Assembly: GCA_030550155.1 (NCBI GenBank)
Contig: JAUQPZ010000006.1
Coordinates: 1-59,023, forward strand
DNA length: 59,023 bases
From: Thermoproteota archaeon
GTDB lineage: Archaea > Thermoproteota > Nitrososphaeria_A > Caldarchaeales > Calditenuaceae
Direction: 5' to 3'
In this document: one piece after another, positions 19,761 to 30,598 of the stretch
Layout of the letters: the number at the start of each line of letters is the position of its first letter
How positions within the stretch are numbered: the stretch's first letter is position 1
Notes under the pieces: generated by a model
Told to the model about the DNA's origin: nothing
The model's input: the letters and a program-made list of their open reading frames with translations, nothing else
Databases searched by the model: none
Made by a program: the position numbers and the translations under genes

Positions 19761-20876
19761 TCAGGAGGCCAGCTTCACAGCCTCCTGAGCAGCATCAAGC
19801 ATTCTCGTGAAGTAACTTATACCTCTCGACTCGAGAATCCTTCTCCCCTCATCCTCGTTGGTCCCAACTAGTCTTACAACAATCTTTTTAGCCCCTCCCA
19901 GCTCGTCATAAATACGGACAACCCCCGCCGCTACCTCGTCGCATCTTGTTATCCCCGCGAGGACATTTAAGAAAACAACCTTGACGTGAGGCCTCTCGGA
20001 CAGGAGCTTAAGCGCCTTGTAGACGAGCTCAGCTGTCGCCCCACCTCCTAGGTCCAAAAAACACGCCGGCCTACCACCCAGAGAATTAACTAAGTCCATT
20101 GTAGCCATAGTCAAGCCTGCGCCGTTACACACTATCCCTATCTCCCCATCAAGCTCCACATAGTTGAGGCCCAGCTTGCTCGCCTCACTCTCAGCTCCCA
20201 CCTCCCTGCCGAGCTTAAGCCCCCGAACCCTCGCGGCATTATCATCAACGATTACCTTCGCGTCGAGAGCCACCAATTCTCCATCGCTCTTCAGCGAGAG
20301 AGGGTTAATCTCTGCTAGGTCGCAGTTATAGTGTGTGTAAACGTTGTAAAGACTCTTTATGATGCCGCGTAGTCTGTCCCCCGCCGGCGAGGAGAGGCCT
20401 AGCCTCTTGAGAATAATCCGTGTATGCCAATCCCTTAAACCGGTCAAAGGGTCAATCGAGACTCTCACAAGAGCCTCAGGATGGTTTTTCGATAATTCCT
20501 CCACATCAATACCACCCATCCTCGACGCCAAAACCAAGTGAGAGTTTGAGGCCCTGTCAACGATTATGGACAAGTACAGTTCCTCGACATGTTCAACCAC
20601 CTCCGCGACCAGCAGTTCCTCAACAATCTCCCCCCTTATTCTGGAGCCGAGGAGCTCAGAGGCCACGCGACGAGCTGCCTCAAGCGATTCAACAACTTTG
20701 ACGCCACCAGCCTTCCCCCTCCCTCCCACAAGCACCTGCGCCTTCAAGACCACAGGTAGACCAATCCGGCTTGCAGCCCTCTCAGCCTCCTCAGGACTTT
20801 TAACAACGATGAAGCTGGGGACAGGTATCCCGGCCTCGCTTAGAAGTCTTAAGCCCTCATGCTCGAGGAGCTTCAT
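19761..20876 (-). CDS. sucC: succinyl-CoA ligase, beta subunit
   Basis: 371 aa ATP-grasp; VVLKAQVLVGGRGKAGGVKVV, CDLAEINPLSL, FLDLGGGA. Confidence 0.9.
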   Translation of the reverse strand: MKLLEHEGLRLLSEAGIPVPSFIVVKSPEEAERAASRIGLPVVLKAQVLVGGRGKAGGVKVVESLEAARRVASELLGSRIRGEIVEELLVAEVVEHVEELYLSIIVDRASNSHLVLASRMGGIDVEELSKNHPEALVRVSIDPLTGLRDWHTRIILKRLGLSSPAGDRLRGIIKSLYNVYTHYNCDLAEINPLSLKSDGELVALDAKVIVDDNAARVRGLKLGREVGAESEASKLGLNYVELDGEIGIVCNGAGLTMATMDLVNSLGGRPACFLDLGGGATAELVYKALKLLSERPHVKVVFLNVLAGITRCDEVAAGVVRIYDELGGAKKIVVRLVGTNEDEGRRILESRGISYFTRMLDAAQEAVKLAS

Positions 20877-20919
20877 ATGAAAGGTTCACTCAAATTATCA
20901 GATTCGGTATGTTGGAGCT

Positions 20920-21525
20920 TTAAGGTTTTACCCTATTAAACCTCTTTTCAACATCCTCCCAATTTACAACCTGCCACCACGCATCCACATAGCTGGCGCG
21001 GTCATTCTTGTACTGAAGATAATAGGCGTGCTCCCAGACATCTAGTGAGAGAAGTATTGGAAGCTGAGCCAGATGCATGAGATTCTGCTTCTCTATCTGC
21101 GTCAAGATAAGCCTGTCAGATTCGGAGTCATAGAGGAGTAGCGCCCAACCCACGCCCTCAACAGTCTTGGCGGCGTCGCTGAAAAGTTTCTTAAATCGGT
21201 CGAATCCTCCAAACTCCTTCTCTATTCTGTCAGCGATGCCGCCTCCGGGCTTTCCCCCACCCCTCCCTGGCGGAGCCATGTTGGGCCAGAATATGGAGTG
21301 TAGCTTGTGGCCGTCAAGATTGAAGCTCAGGTCTCTAAGAACAGCTCTGACATCTATCTCTAACTCTCCGCGCGCCGCCTTCTCGATCTTGTCCAAAGCA
21401 GCGTTGGCGCCGTTCACATATGCCTGGTGATGTTTCGTGTGGTGCAGCGTCATTATCTGCTCAGATATCACCGGCTCGAGAGCATTGTATGCATATGGCA
21501 ACTGTGGAAGAGTATACTTCTGCAT
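20920..21525 (-). CDS. sod: Fe/Mn superoxide dismutase
   Basis: LPQLPYAYNALEPVISEQIMTLHHTKHHQAYV, DVWEHAYYLQYKNDRASYVDAWW. Confidence 0.95.
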   Translation of the reverse strand: MQKYTLPQLPYAYNALEPVISEQIMTLHHTKHHQAYVNGANAALDKIEKAARGELEIDVRAVLRDLSFNLDGHKLHSIFWPNMAPPGRGGGKPGGGIADRIEKEFGGFDRFKKLFSDAAKTVEGVGWALLLYDSESDRLILTQIEKQNLMHLAQLPILLSLDVWEHAYYLQYKNDRASYVDAWWQVVNWEDVEKRFNRVKP

Positions 21526-21570
21526 GGTCTATGGAGCCTCCTCCGCGTATATGAGTCTTTCCTACCGCCA

Positions 21571-22416
21571 CTATTTTGAAAAGCTGTATAGCCTTTCATA
21601 TATTCCGGGCATATCATACCGGCGTCCCAAAGATTTAGCGACAGATTTGATATTTTTTGGAGCTTGACCGCTTTGAAGTATCCTAATCATGGTGTCTACA
21701 GTGTTGTTATATTTTCTGAACAGCCGCAAAGCCTCTCTACTTGTCATCGGGTAGTCGGAGTAGAACTCCGCAGACTCTAGTATGGAGATGGAGACAAGTG
21801 AAAGTAATGCCTCGAGGCTTTTGGTCAAGATTCTTGTGCTCTCAATTTCAGATAGTAGCTTGGATGCTGTGATGCCTATGAAGTGTGTTAAGGCGAGGGC
21901 TACGAGCATCTTCTTATCATGCTCTTCAACGCTCAACCGTTTAAGACGGGTATTGGGGAGTAGCAACCTTACAAGCCTATCCTCCATGATGCTTCTCCTC
22001 TCCACGTGCAGTGTTAGAGTCCCTCTATCATCTTTTTGACCTGGGCCAAAGAGCGGGTGAATTGAGGCGACTATGTGCCCTCTCCTCCTAGCCCTGAGGA
22101 TGTATGGGTGGACCGGCTTTTTGAATGCCGAGATCTCGACGATCTTGAGCTGCGCCTCAGTTTCTGAGGCAAGCCGGCCTATAACTTGGCCCGTGGCCTT
22201 CACAGGTAGTGCCAACAATATAGGGCGGTCTGTGGGTATTTTGCTTAGGGAGGATATATAGCGTCCGCCAACACTCTCAGCTATCTTCTCTGCGCGACTT
22301 AGGCGGATGTCGTAGAGGAGGAGGTCTGCACCCCTGTTCTTGAGGCTTTTCGCAAACCAAGACCCCATCCTGCCGCAACCCAGTATCGAAAATCTCAGCA
22401 TCCCACACCTTGCCAT
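21571..22416 (-). CDS. prephenate dehydrogenase-like protein
   Basis: FSILGCGRMGSWFAKSL, SIHPLFGPGQ. Confidence 0.75.
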   Translation of the reverse strand: MARCGMLRFSILGCGRMGSWFAKSLKNRGADLLLYDIRLSRAEKIAESVGGRYISSLSKIPTDRPILLALPVKATGQVIGRLASETEAQLKIVEISAFKKPVHPYILRARRRGHIVASIHPLFGPGQKDDRGTLTLHVERRSIMEDRLVRLLLPNTRLKRLSVEEHDKKMLVALALTHFIGITASKLLSEIESTRILTKSLEALLSLVSISILESAEFYSDYPMTSREALRLFRKYNNTVDTMIRILQSGQAPKNIKSVAKSLGRRYDMPGIYERLYSFSK

Positions 22417-22421
22417 GAGGT

Positions 22422-23243
22422 CTACACTATGTAGCCCGGCGTCTTAGACTCCTCATCATACTCCCTCTCAAGACTCTCCACAAGTCGCTTGAGCTCTGAA
22501 TCCTGCTCGATAAGCCCTGAAACCTTACCCTCGAATACAGTGGCCTCAACGTAGAGCCTGTCAAGGTTAAACTCGATGTCGAGGAGTTTCCCAACCTTCT
22601 CAAGCACGGCAGACACAACCCGTGGATTAGCTATGTTGAGATAGCTAGGAACATGCCCCCAGACAGAAATCGCCTTCATGCCCAGCTTACCGCACTCGTT
22701 CATGAGGAAGCTGTGGATACTTGCGGGTCCTTGATAGTTTGAGGGTCTAAGCCCAAGTGTAAGAGCCCTATAATAGAGCTGCCTGTTTGAGGTGAGGAAT
22801 GAAAGCCTAGCCGGCCTCGTATGTGGAACTCTGTCGAGAAGCCCTCCTATGGAGACGAGCTCCTCTACGCCGAACTTATCCGCGAGAGAGAAGATGCCTT
22901 TCATCAGCCTATCCCAGCCACTCTGCGGCTCATAGCCCCGAATCAAGATTATGTCCCTCTCACCAGCTATCCCCCTGTATATATCGAAGCTGGGCATAAC
23001 AATCGTCTTCAACATCCCGTCCTCTATAACCACGAAGGGTCGGTGCTGTGTATGATCGATAAACTGCGACATATCTATGTGCCCGAATTGCGTAGCGTTA
23101 AGAGAGTCTATGAGATAAGATACTGAGAGAGAAGAAACCCCTCCCGCGTCAGGCCAGCCGGCTAGCCCTACAACAATAACTGGGTTCTTCATTTCAGGAG
23201 TAGACCTCAAGTGCAGGACAGACTCACTCACGGTTTTAGACAC
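22422..23243 (-). CDS. PAC2 family (proteasome assembly chaperone-like) protein
   Basis: VVGLAGWPDAGGVSSLSVSYLID, SIGGLLDRVPHTRP. Confidence 0.75.
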   Translation of the reverse strand: MSKTVSESVLHLRSTPEMKNPVIVVGLAGWPDAGGVSSLSVSYLIDSLNATQFGHIDMSQFIDHTQHRPFVVIEDGMLKTIVMPSFDIYRGIAGERDIILIRGYEPQSGWDRLMKGIFSLADKFGVEELVSIGGLLDRVPHTRPARLSFLTSNRQLYYRALTLGLRPSNYQGPASIHSFLMNECGKLGMKAISVWGHVPSYLNIANPRVVSAVLEKVGKLLDIEFNLDRLYVEATVFEGKVSGLIEQDSELKRLVESLEREYDEESKTPGYIV

Positions 23244-23332
23244 CGCAAAAATATGGGACTGAGGAGGTTAAAAATATGCGTACAGAGCCCAATAAAATAA
23301 AATACCAGCAAGCATTGAGAAACAGTGAAGAT

Positions 23333-23460
23333 AGCCCGGTCGTCTAGCGGCCAAACCCCCGGAGCAGGCCAGATATGAGGGGGCCAAGGATCCCGGGCTC
23401 TGGATCCAGCATCCTTGGAGGAGACCCCCGGGGACGCCGGTTCGAATCCGGCCCGGGCTA
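23333..23460 (+). tRNA. tRNA-Gln (anticodon CUG) with two introns
   Basis: acceptor AGCCCGG/CCGGGCT-A; 33-nt insertion bounded by GGCCAA repeats in D loop; second ~22-nt insertion after CTCTGGA; mature length 73 nt. Confidence 0.85.
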
Positions 23461-23618
23461 AGACAGTTTTGCAGAGACTTTAGTAGCTATTTTCAATAAT
23501 GAGATCGACTGTCTTGGCTGTTGTGTAGACGGCGCCAACAACTATGCCGCGTGCTTTGCGGGTCTCCTCGAATCTCTGAAAAGTTATTACTTGGCGTGAG
23601 AGATGGTAGCCGAAGGGC

Positions 23619-24701
23619 TTGTCGCTGCTGGAACAGTACTTCTATGCGGGTATAGTCTTTGCTGTCGTTTTCGGCGTAGGGCTGATTGTGAGGAGGCTTC
23701 TTATCAGTGTTATCCGTCACTGGGCTGAGAGGACTGAGTCCAAGCTTGATGACGTTATTCTCGGAGCAATTAAAACACCAATCCTTCTTTGGTTTCTCAT
23801 TGGGGGCCTCTACGCGGGTCTCGGCCTAATAATCATTCCAGCCCAGCTCGCCCAAGTCATAGAGCGGGGGTTTCTAGCACTGCTCATCCTGTCTGTCGCT
23901 TGGACGCTGGCAAACATAGCTGCCGGCATTATAAAGTATTATGGAGTGAGGATTGGGGCCGCGATTCAGGTCACGAGTCTCGGGCAGCTCGTCGCGAAGA
24001 TAGTCGTGATCTCCTTGGCTCTTGTTATAGTCTTGTCAGAGCTGGGGATAGAGATAACTCCTTTGGTCGCCTCCCTCGGCATAGGCGCGCTAGCAATCGC
24101 GCTCGCGCTTCAGGACACGTTAGCAAACTTTTTCTCGGGATTCTACGTCTTGGCTGAAAAGTCAATCAGAGTCGGCGACTTCATCAGCATAGAGGGAGTT
24201 GGTGAGGGGACGGTAATCGATATCGGCTGGAGGACCACCAAGATACATACTCTACCCAACAATGTCATAATAGTGCCCAACAAAAAGCTGGCAGAGTCAA
24301 TAGTGACCAACTATGACCTGCCCGAGCGGGAATTGTCACTTTCAACAACGATAGGTGTAAGCTATGACGAGGACCCTGACAGAGTAGAGCAAATACTTCT
24401 CGACGAGGCCACTAGGGCTGTCTCCGAGATAGGCGGCGCGAATCCCAGCTTCACCCCCCTCATAAGGTTCGCCCCAGGAGAGTATTCCCTCAACTATACA
24501 ATTATCTGGAGGGCCAACAGCGTGAGGGAGCGTGGCTTACAGATCCATGAGATGAATAAGAGGCTGGTCAAGAGGTTGAGGCAGGAGGGTGTCGAGATCC
24601 CCTACCCAGCCCGCGTAATCTACCTTAAGGGTTCGACAGCTGATTCCGAGAAGAGGGCTCTGAGACTGGGTAGAAAAAGGGGGCCTCAGGGTGTTAAATG
24701 A
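23619..24701 (+). CDS. MscS-family mechanosensitive channel
   Basis: LVASLGIGALAIALALQDTLANFFSGFYVLAEKSIRVGDFISIEGVGEGTVIDIGWRTTKI. Confidence 0.9.
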   Translation: MSLLEQYFYAGIVFAVVFGVGLIVRRLLISVIRHWAERTESKLDDVILGAIKTPILLWFLIGGLYAGLGLIIIPAQLAQVIERGFLALLILSVAWTLANIAAGIIKYYGVRIGAAIQVTSLGQLVAKIVVISLALVIVLSELGIEITPLVASLGIGALAIALALQDTLANFFSGFYVLAEKSIRVGDFISIEGVGEGTVIDIGWRTTKIHTLPNNVIIVPNKKLAESIVTNYDLPERELSLSTTIGVSYDEDPDRVEQILLDEATRAVSEIGGANPSFTPLIRFAPGEYSLNYTIIWRANSVRERGLQIHEMNKRLVKRLRQEGVEIPYPARVIYLKGSTADSEKRALRLGRKRGPQGVK

Positions 24702-24781
24702 TTTTTATGGGCTGTGGCGCCCCGCTTTGTATCGACTTTAATGGTAGGGTTTATATAGTTGTGTTCAGGAATTCAGAATAA

Positions 24782-25249
24782 ATGTTGAAAAAAATCGATG
24801 AAATCGACCTCAAGCTGCTACACATACTCTGTCAGCACGGGCGTGCCTCCTATAGGGAGCTGGCAAAGGCCCTAGGCGTCTCGGTAGCGACTGTGGCTTA
24901 CAGGATCTCGAGGCTTCAGAGGCAAGGACTGATCAAGGGGTTCACGGCGGTTTTGGATTACTCAAAGTTCGGGCTTGACATTACCGCTGTTATTGAGCTG
25001 GTGATTAGGGAGGGTAGGCTCCTCGAGGTTCAGAAGGAGTTGGCTAATGAGCCAAATGTGGTGGCGGTCTACGACGTTACAGGCGAGGTAGACTCGATAG
25101 TTGTGGCAAAGTTCAGGGATAGGCAGGAGCTAAGCCAGTTCATTAAGAGGGTTTTACGCATGCCTTACGTGGAGAGGACATCGACACACATTGTTTTAGA
25201 GGTCGTCAAGGAGGATTTTAACTCGCTCCGACCGACTCAGACAATCTAG
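24782..25249 (+). CDS. Lrp/AsnC family transcriptional regulator
   Basis: IDLKLLHILCQHGRASYRELAKALGVSVATVAYRISRLQRQGLIKGFTAVLD. Confidence 0.9.
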   Translation: MLKKIDEIDLKLLHILCQHGRASYRELAKALGVSVATVAYRISRLQRQGLIKGFTAVLDYSKFGLDITAVIELVIREGRLLEVQKELANEPNVVAVYDVTGEVDSIVVAKFRDRQELSQFIKRVLRMPYVERTSTHIVLEVVKEDFNSLRPTQTI

Positions 25250-27297
25250 CCCTCCTCAGGCTGAACCACGCTAGTCTGAGGCCATTGCCTCGGATAGATC
25301 ACTGTGAAAGGCTCATGCCTTATGACATGGCTGACCTCTTCTTGGAGATTAAACACCTCGGCGAACTCTTGGAGATAGCTACCCAACAGAGAAACGTCTT
25401 CGTTATTCAAAAGTCTATATTCGGAAACAAGCTCTTTCCAGTATTTACTCGTGTAGAGTTTTGAGACTGCTTTGAAGGTCTCGCTCGGTAGAATCCCCTT
25501 TAATGTTTGGAGAGAAAAATCTGCTAAGCTGGCAATCTTGCCGTATGTGGTCTCAGGCAACAACCCTTCTAAAACAAGACCCCACAAGTATCTCAGAACG
25601 TCAACTCTGGGTGGGGCGAGACCTATCTTGCTTGGACTGACTCTACCCCTAATATAGATTCTTCCTCCAACCATCCCACTCGCGACGCAGTTGCCGGCCA
25701 CCTCAACGTCCGTTCCCAAATAATTTAATCCGAGAACCACGATGATCCCTCCCGCCATATATTCGCCGAGATAATCATCGACCCTTCCACCCACTATCAG
25801 TATGGGCTTCCGGTCCCTAAATTCCCTCATCTGGATTCCGCAGCGGTTGCCTGCGTTGCCCTTGATGTATATCTTGCCCCCCTGAAAGGCCTGTGCCAAT
25901 ACATCTCTCGCATCACCATGCACAATTATGCTGCCATCCGTCATTACATCGCCCACATCGTCTTGGACATTGCCAAACACCTCGATTCGGAGGCCTGCAT
26001 TCAGGTTTCCGAGACAGTTGCCAGGTGTGCCGAAGATTCTCAGCTTTGCGGTAGACTTGATGCCGACGCCGATATATCTCTGTCCCCTAACTCCATGGAT
26101 ATTAACCTCCAACGCACTCGACTTTAGCCTCTCACGTATCACCTTGTTAAGCTTCTGGTAATCCATGTGTGAGGCATCTATCATGTCCGCGCTGAAGGGC
26201 TTAGCAGTTGAAACATGAGTTAATCCGTGAAACCTTTCGGGGAGTGCGCGGCCTGGGTACAGTATTCCTCTCTTAAGCGAGGCAAGGAAATACTCCCCGG
26301 GCTCGAGTGTCCAGACGCGGGCGGCCGGGCTTATAGTTCGTATCTGCGCCTCCTCGCTAGCGGCGAAAACATAGTTCTCATCCTGACCTACAACTATGGG
26401 TCTGAACTTGAATCTATCTGCGAAGGCAAGGAGATAGACGTCATACCCGTCGCAGTATCCAGCGATGACGCTAAATGGGCCGTCAAGCCTTGCTCCACGC
26501 CACCTATGCAGAAGCTTGACGGTCTCATGGTCGACTATGCCGTTGGTAAACCTGTTGCAAAGGATCTTTGCAACTTCTTGGACATTGAGGTGTTGGAAAT
26601 TTGTAAGATAGTCGAGGAGATAGGCTATGACCTCGCTGTCCGTTCCTACAAAGCTTGCATAGCCGAGGGACCACAGCAGCTCCATGTTAGCTCCGAAGGA
26701 GCTTATGTCGCCGTTATGAACTATAGCCCAGTCCCCGCTCGCGAAGGGGTGAGACCAGATCGGATACCTGCCCGGCGAGTTAGTGGGCTGCCTCGTATGA
26801 GCAATCCAGAGATCCCCCTGATAGCCCTTGGATTCAATGCCGTACATTTCATAAACATCGGCAGGGTAACCGATTCCCTTAAAGACATCGACATACCGGC
26901 CCCAGGAGTAGATCCGCCCCCTAAACCCATCTTTACTCAGCTCCATGTTAATCTCTTGGACGGCTCTCCAGAGCTTTATTGCATCCGCCTTGACATACAT
27001 GTTGTATGAGGCTAAGTTTCTTTCAGTTGGAGTGTACTCCAGAACCGGCTGTGACATCTGGCTATCTGGAAGATGGGCTCTGAGAGAATTGTAGACATGC
27101 TTGGCATCCTCCTCTGTTTTTGCGAATAGCTTGACCTTACTTCTCTGGTCCGCGCCGAGTTTGAATGTTGCAAAGCCTGCTCCAAGCCTGCTTCCCCTAT
27201 ATCTCACGCACTCGATTCCGCTGAGCGCCACGCTTGGCTGTATGGGCTTAGAATGTACTAATCTTAGTACCCCAAATATGCCGCAGCCCGACTTCAC
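25246..27297 (-). CDS. glutamate synthase-type fusion: class II glutamine amidotransferase + GXGXG domain
   Basis: N-terminal CGIFGVLRL, HTRQPTNSPGRYPIWSHPF; C-terminal NCLGNLNAG...GDVMTDGSIIVHGDA...GGIIVVLG repeats. Confidence 0.85.
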   Translation of the reverse strand: MKSGCGIFGVLRLVHSKPIQPSVALSGIECVRYRGSRLGAGFATFKLGADQRSKVKLFAKTEEDAKHVYNSLRAHLPDSQMSQPVLEYTPTERNLASYNMYVKADAIKLWRAVQEINMELSKDGFRGRIYSWGRYVDVFKGIGYPADVYEMYGIESKGYQGDLWIAHTRQPTNSPGRYPIWSHPFASGDWAIVHNGDISSFGANMELLWSLGYASFVGTDSEVIAYLLDYLTNFQHLNVQEVAKILCNRFTNGIVDHETVKLLHRWRGARLDGPFSVIAGYCDGYDVYLLAFADRFKFRPIVVGQDENYVFAASEEAQIRTISPAARVWTLEPGEYFLASLKRGILYPGRALPERFHGLTHVSTAKPFSADMIDASHMDYQKLNKVIRERLKSSALEVNIHGVRGQRYIGVGIKSTAKLRIFGTPGNCLGNLNAGLRIEVFGNVQDDVGDVMTDGSIIVHGDARDVLAQAFQGGKIYIKGNAGNRCGIQMREFRDRKPILIVGGRVDDYLGEYMAGGIIVVLGLNYLGTDVEVAGNCVASGMVGGRIYIRGRVSPSKIGLAPPRVDVLRYLWGLVLEGLLPETTYGKIASLADFSLQTLKGILPSETFKAVSKLYTSKYWKELVSEYRLLNNEDVSLLGSYLQEFAEVFNLQEEVSHVIRHEPFTVIYPRQWPQTSVVQPEEG

Positions 27298-27313
27298 CTG
27301 AGTGACTTGGAAG

Positions 27314-28333
27314 CTATTCTCCAGCCGGCTTCACCCCAAGTTTGTAAAGGATATCGTGTGGGAGGTCTAGGGCCCTAAACAGCTCTCTGCTGCCGACTAT
27401 TGTGCTCTGGTAAGAGCTAACGCCCGCGGCCCCCATCAAGAGCTTAATCTCCCTCTGCATGCCTATCAAGAGATTTTCAAGCCTCTCAGACAACAGCCTT
27501 CCAGCCAGGTCTTGCCTATAGTCGACCGCTATCCGCCACGCATCCTTGATGATACATGCGTCGGCTCCTAGACCCCCCAGCTTGAAAATGTCGGCGCTCC
27601 CCCTAATCCTGCTACCAGACGCTATGAGCCCTACCATATAGCGGGTAGGGTAGTCTCCTATCTTATCAGCTTTCAGGGCGCGGTCGGCCAGAGACAGAGC
27701 CAATTCAAGAGGCACATCGCCTCCGAGGTCTTCATCGATTATTAGTGCCTTAAACCCTGCGTGGGCGATTTTGACATAGATTGTGGGCTGAGAGTAGCAT
27801 GGAAGCCTCGCAACTAATTGGCTTGATTCGGGGAAACGAGCATGCAGAGCCTCTAAGACTGATTGGAATTTTTGGTCGTCAACTCTGATCACTAAGGGTC
27901 CATATCTATCTGTGGATGACGCTGCTGAGGTGTCCTCGAGAAAGACAAACCTCCGAATCTCTCTTTGGATCGATGGTGGTTGCCCAGACTCTAGATGGAC
28001 ACCGACGCCCATTCGGAAGCATGCTAAGAGAAGGGGCGGAATATGTGATGGTTCACAGCCAATAAGACCACCCAGAATTATTGGCATCGAGAGCCTTAGT
28101 TCACTGTCGAAGAGTAGTATCTCTGTCTCTGTTGGCTCTCTATAGGGGTCTATGCTGGGTCTCGTGACCTGCGCGCCGTCTGAGACTATGTGGTCCAGTA
28201 TGAATTGGGGTTTTTCGACGAATGGGGGATTTGTGGCCCCCATGCTGGTTATGGGCGGCTCTCCAGGTGTCTTCCCCTCGACTCCCGCAAGAGCTCTGAG
28301 ATTCAGAACTATGTCTTGTCTCCAAACACTCAT
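27314..28333 (-). CDS. glutamate synthase FMN-domain-like paralogue
   Basis: [36 protein letters not shown]-barrel-like; lacks obvious Fe-S cysteines. Confidence 0.6.
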   Translation of the reverse strand: MSVWRQDIVLNLRALAGVEGKTPGEPPITSMGATNPPFVEKPQFILDHIVSDGAQVTRPSIDPYREPTETEILLFDSELRLSMPIILGGLIGCEPSHIPPLLLACFRMGVGVHLESGQPPSIQREIRRFVFLEDTSAASSTDRYGPLVIRVDDQKFQSVLEALHARFPESSQLVARLPCYSQPTIYVKIAHAGFKALIIDEDLGGDVPLELALSLADRALKADKIGDYPTRYMVGLIASGSRIRGSADIFKLGGLGADACIIKDAWRIAVDYRQDLAGRLLSERLENLLIGMQREIKLLMGAAGVSSYQSTIVGSRELFRALDLPHDILYKLGVKPAGE

Positions 28334-29667
28334 GAGTACGAGTCTTCACCCCTAATCCCCAAAACCCTCAGCGATGGTTCACTAACGTTAACACCAACCA
28401 GGAGGTCTCTTCGCCCCCTCAGCTCTTCTATACTCTTCATCCCCAGCCTTTCTAGGATAAGCTTCAACTCCGCGGACCAACCTTCTATCAGATTGGTTAC
28501 CCAGCGGGTTGATGCCTCGAGTGAGAGCATTTTTCTCGGATTTTCATCAATCCTGTTAGTAATAACCGCGGGGCAGAACCCTATGTGACACTTATGCACC
28601 ATTATGCAGCCCATCGCGATCAGAGCGGCGGTCCCGATTGAGGGGATGTCGGCGCCGAGCGCGACCAACTTTGCCGCGTCCTCAGCGGAGCTGACCCTGC
28701 CTGCAGCAATAACTGTGAACCCTTCTCTCAGCCCCTCTCTCCGAAGCATCGAGTCGGCCGCAGCCACCGCAAGCTCTATCGGGATCCCAACATTGTCCCT
28801 GACAACCGCTGGAGCGGCTCCTGTTCCAGCTCCCTGCCCGTCTATTATTATGCCATCGGCGCCCATTCTGGCAACTCCAGATGCAATGTATGGGATGTAG
28901 TTAGTTGCAGCTACCTTGACGATGACAGGCTTTCCTGTAGCCTCTTTGAGAGCCCAGATCCTCTGCTCTAAATCCTCAATCGAGTAAATATCGTGGTGGG
29001 GTGCGGGCGAGATCGCGTCCACACCCACGGGTATCCTCCTCGTCAGAGATATTATCTCGACGACTTTAGCTCCGGGGAGGTGTCCGCCTATGCCAGGCTT
29101 AGCTCCCTGCCCTATCTTGATAACTACCGCGACACCCCTGTTCAAAACATCTAAGTCCAGTCCGAACCTTGCGGAAGCCCACTGTATCGCTATCCTCCTA
29201 CACATCCCTACCTCGGGGTGTAGGCCACCCTCACCCACGCCGGCGAGAGTACCCGTCAGGTCTGCGGCCCTCGCAATGGCGGTATTGGGTATTCCGCTCA
29301 GCGCCCCGAAAGACATATCGCCAAGATACAGGGGATGCCTCATCCAGAGGCGGTCATAGAAGGCATAGATTGAATCGGTTACATCCTCTGGAACGTCGAG
29401 AGGCGGCTCACTCTCTCCACCGCCCTCATCTAGCTCCCGCTTAAAAAAAACCCGGTCTATAATTCTCGAAGTCTCAAACTTGCAGCGATCCCAGACCATC
29501 TGGGGCCTCCCAGAAGTAGCAAGACGCCTGATGTGCTCGATACGAGCCTCTGTCCAGAACTCTGTGTTATTTTTCTTGGGAAGCGAGAGATACCTGTCCA
29601 TCACCACCAGGTTTGACCTGACACCTGTAGCGTCCCTTGTCAAATTAGCGGTAACCATCTGTTTCAC
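28330..29667 (-). CDS. glutamate synthase FMN-binding domain protein
   Basis: [61 protein letters not shown]. Confidence 0.88.
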   Translation of the reverse strand: MKQMVTANLTRDATGVRSNLVVMDRYLSLPKKNNTEFWTEARIEHIRRLATSGRPQMVWDRCKFETSRIIDRVFFKRELDEGGGESEPPLDVPEDVTDSIYAFYDRLWMRHPLYLGDMSFGALSGIPNTAIARAADLTGTLAGVGEGGLHPEVGMCRRIAIQWASARFGLDLDVLNRGVAVVIKIGQGAKPGIGGHLPGAKVVEIISLTRRIPVGVDAISPAPHHDIYSIEDLEQRIWALKEATGKPVIVKVAATNYIPYIASGVARMGADGIIIDGQGAGTGAAPAVVRDNVGIPIELAVAAADSMLRREGLREGFTVIAAGRVSSAEDAAKLVALGADIPSIGTAALIAMGCIMVHKCHIGFCPAVITNRIDENPRKMLSLEASTRWVTNLIEGWSAELKLILERLGMKSIEELRGRRDLLVGVNVSEPSLRVLGIRGEDSYS

Positions 29668-29776
29668 CTGTCTGGTTGACGTGTTTAATCCACTGTAGAA
29701 TATTAACCTTTTCTTGACGGACGCTTATAAGTATTTAGCGTAGTTCAACAAAATCCAAAGAAACGCTACTAAAAGA

Positions 29777-30598
29777 TCAGGCCTCCCGGACCTTGGGCCC
29801 TCTAACGTTCCGCCTCTCCTCACCTCTATAAAGGACATTCCATAGAGGCATGTGCGCGAGCTTCACGATTCTCGCGTAAAAGTATTTCATCTCTCCGATT
29901 GAGTCAACATAGCTCGCGACTTCCCTCCCATTCTCGGTCATGTATCTCAGAAATCCCCCTCTCGGCTCCTCCTCACTCTCCACATAGAGGAACACTGGGA
30001 GCGCGTTTGCGTCGTAGTAGTCGAACACAGGCGCGATGACGCCGAGGATTGAGTGTCCGTTGTGTTTAAAGCTCCAAATCGGCGATGAGGAATACTCCTC
30101 GGAGAGAATGAGCAGAGTTCTGATCAGTACGGTCATCTCCTTAGCTTTGGTTAGGACAGGCCTTATTGCATTGTTGACCGTCTTGTTCTTTAGAGACTTG
30201 GTCAGGAAGTCTGGGGGAGACTCTATGTCCATTACGGCTCCGTAAACGTATCTCGGGTCATCGCCTGAGTTCGTGAAGTAGCTCTCTTCTTGCCCTATGC
30301 TTCTGTAGGCGAGGAAGGCGCCGGGCTTAGTGTCGGAGGATAACCTCGTGTAGCAGAAGAGAGGAAGATTTCCCCTCCAGTATGGAATGAGGAAAAGGCT
30401 TCCTATAATCTGCTCGCGGCCCAAGGTGAAATACCAGAATAACCCGTCTGGCTCCGGCTTGTTAAGAACTAGCCTGGCTAGATTCCTAAGGTCCACAACC
30501 TCCACCGCTATGGGAGGCCTCACCCTCTTTGGACTCACACTCATCGTCAAGACCCAACTAGCTGCCTCGCTATTTAAGCGGTTCTCGCCCAACTGCAA
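29777..30598 (-). CDS. conserved hypothetical protein
   Basis: 273-aa ORF. Confidence 0.55.
   Translation of the reverse strand: MQLGENRLNSEAASWVLTMSVSPKRVRPPIAVEVVDLRNLARLVLNKPEPDGLFWYFTLGREQIIGSLFLIPYWRGNLPLFCYTRLSSDTKPGAFLAYRSIGQEESYFTNSGDDPRYVYGAVMDIESPPDFLTKSLKNKTVNNAIRPVLTKAKEMTVLIRTLLILSEEYSSSPIWSFKHNGHSILGVIAPVFDYYDANALPVFLYVESEEEPRGGFLRYMTENGREVASYVDSIGEMKYFYARIVKLAHMPLWNVLYRGEERRNVRGPKVREA

Noticed and set aside
26227-27009. 260-aa plus-strand ORF
   Set aside because: Antisense to the amidotransferase-GXGXG gene, which has clear domain motifs; a high-GC shadow ORF. Same reasoning for other long ORFs opposite valS, metG, hisS, gnd and ftsZ.
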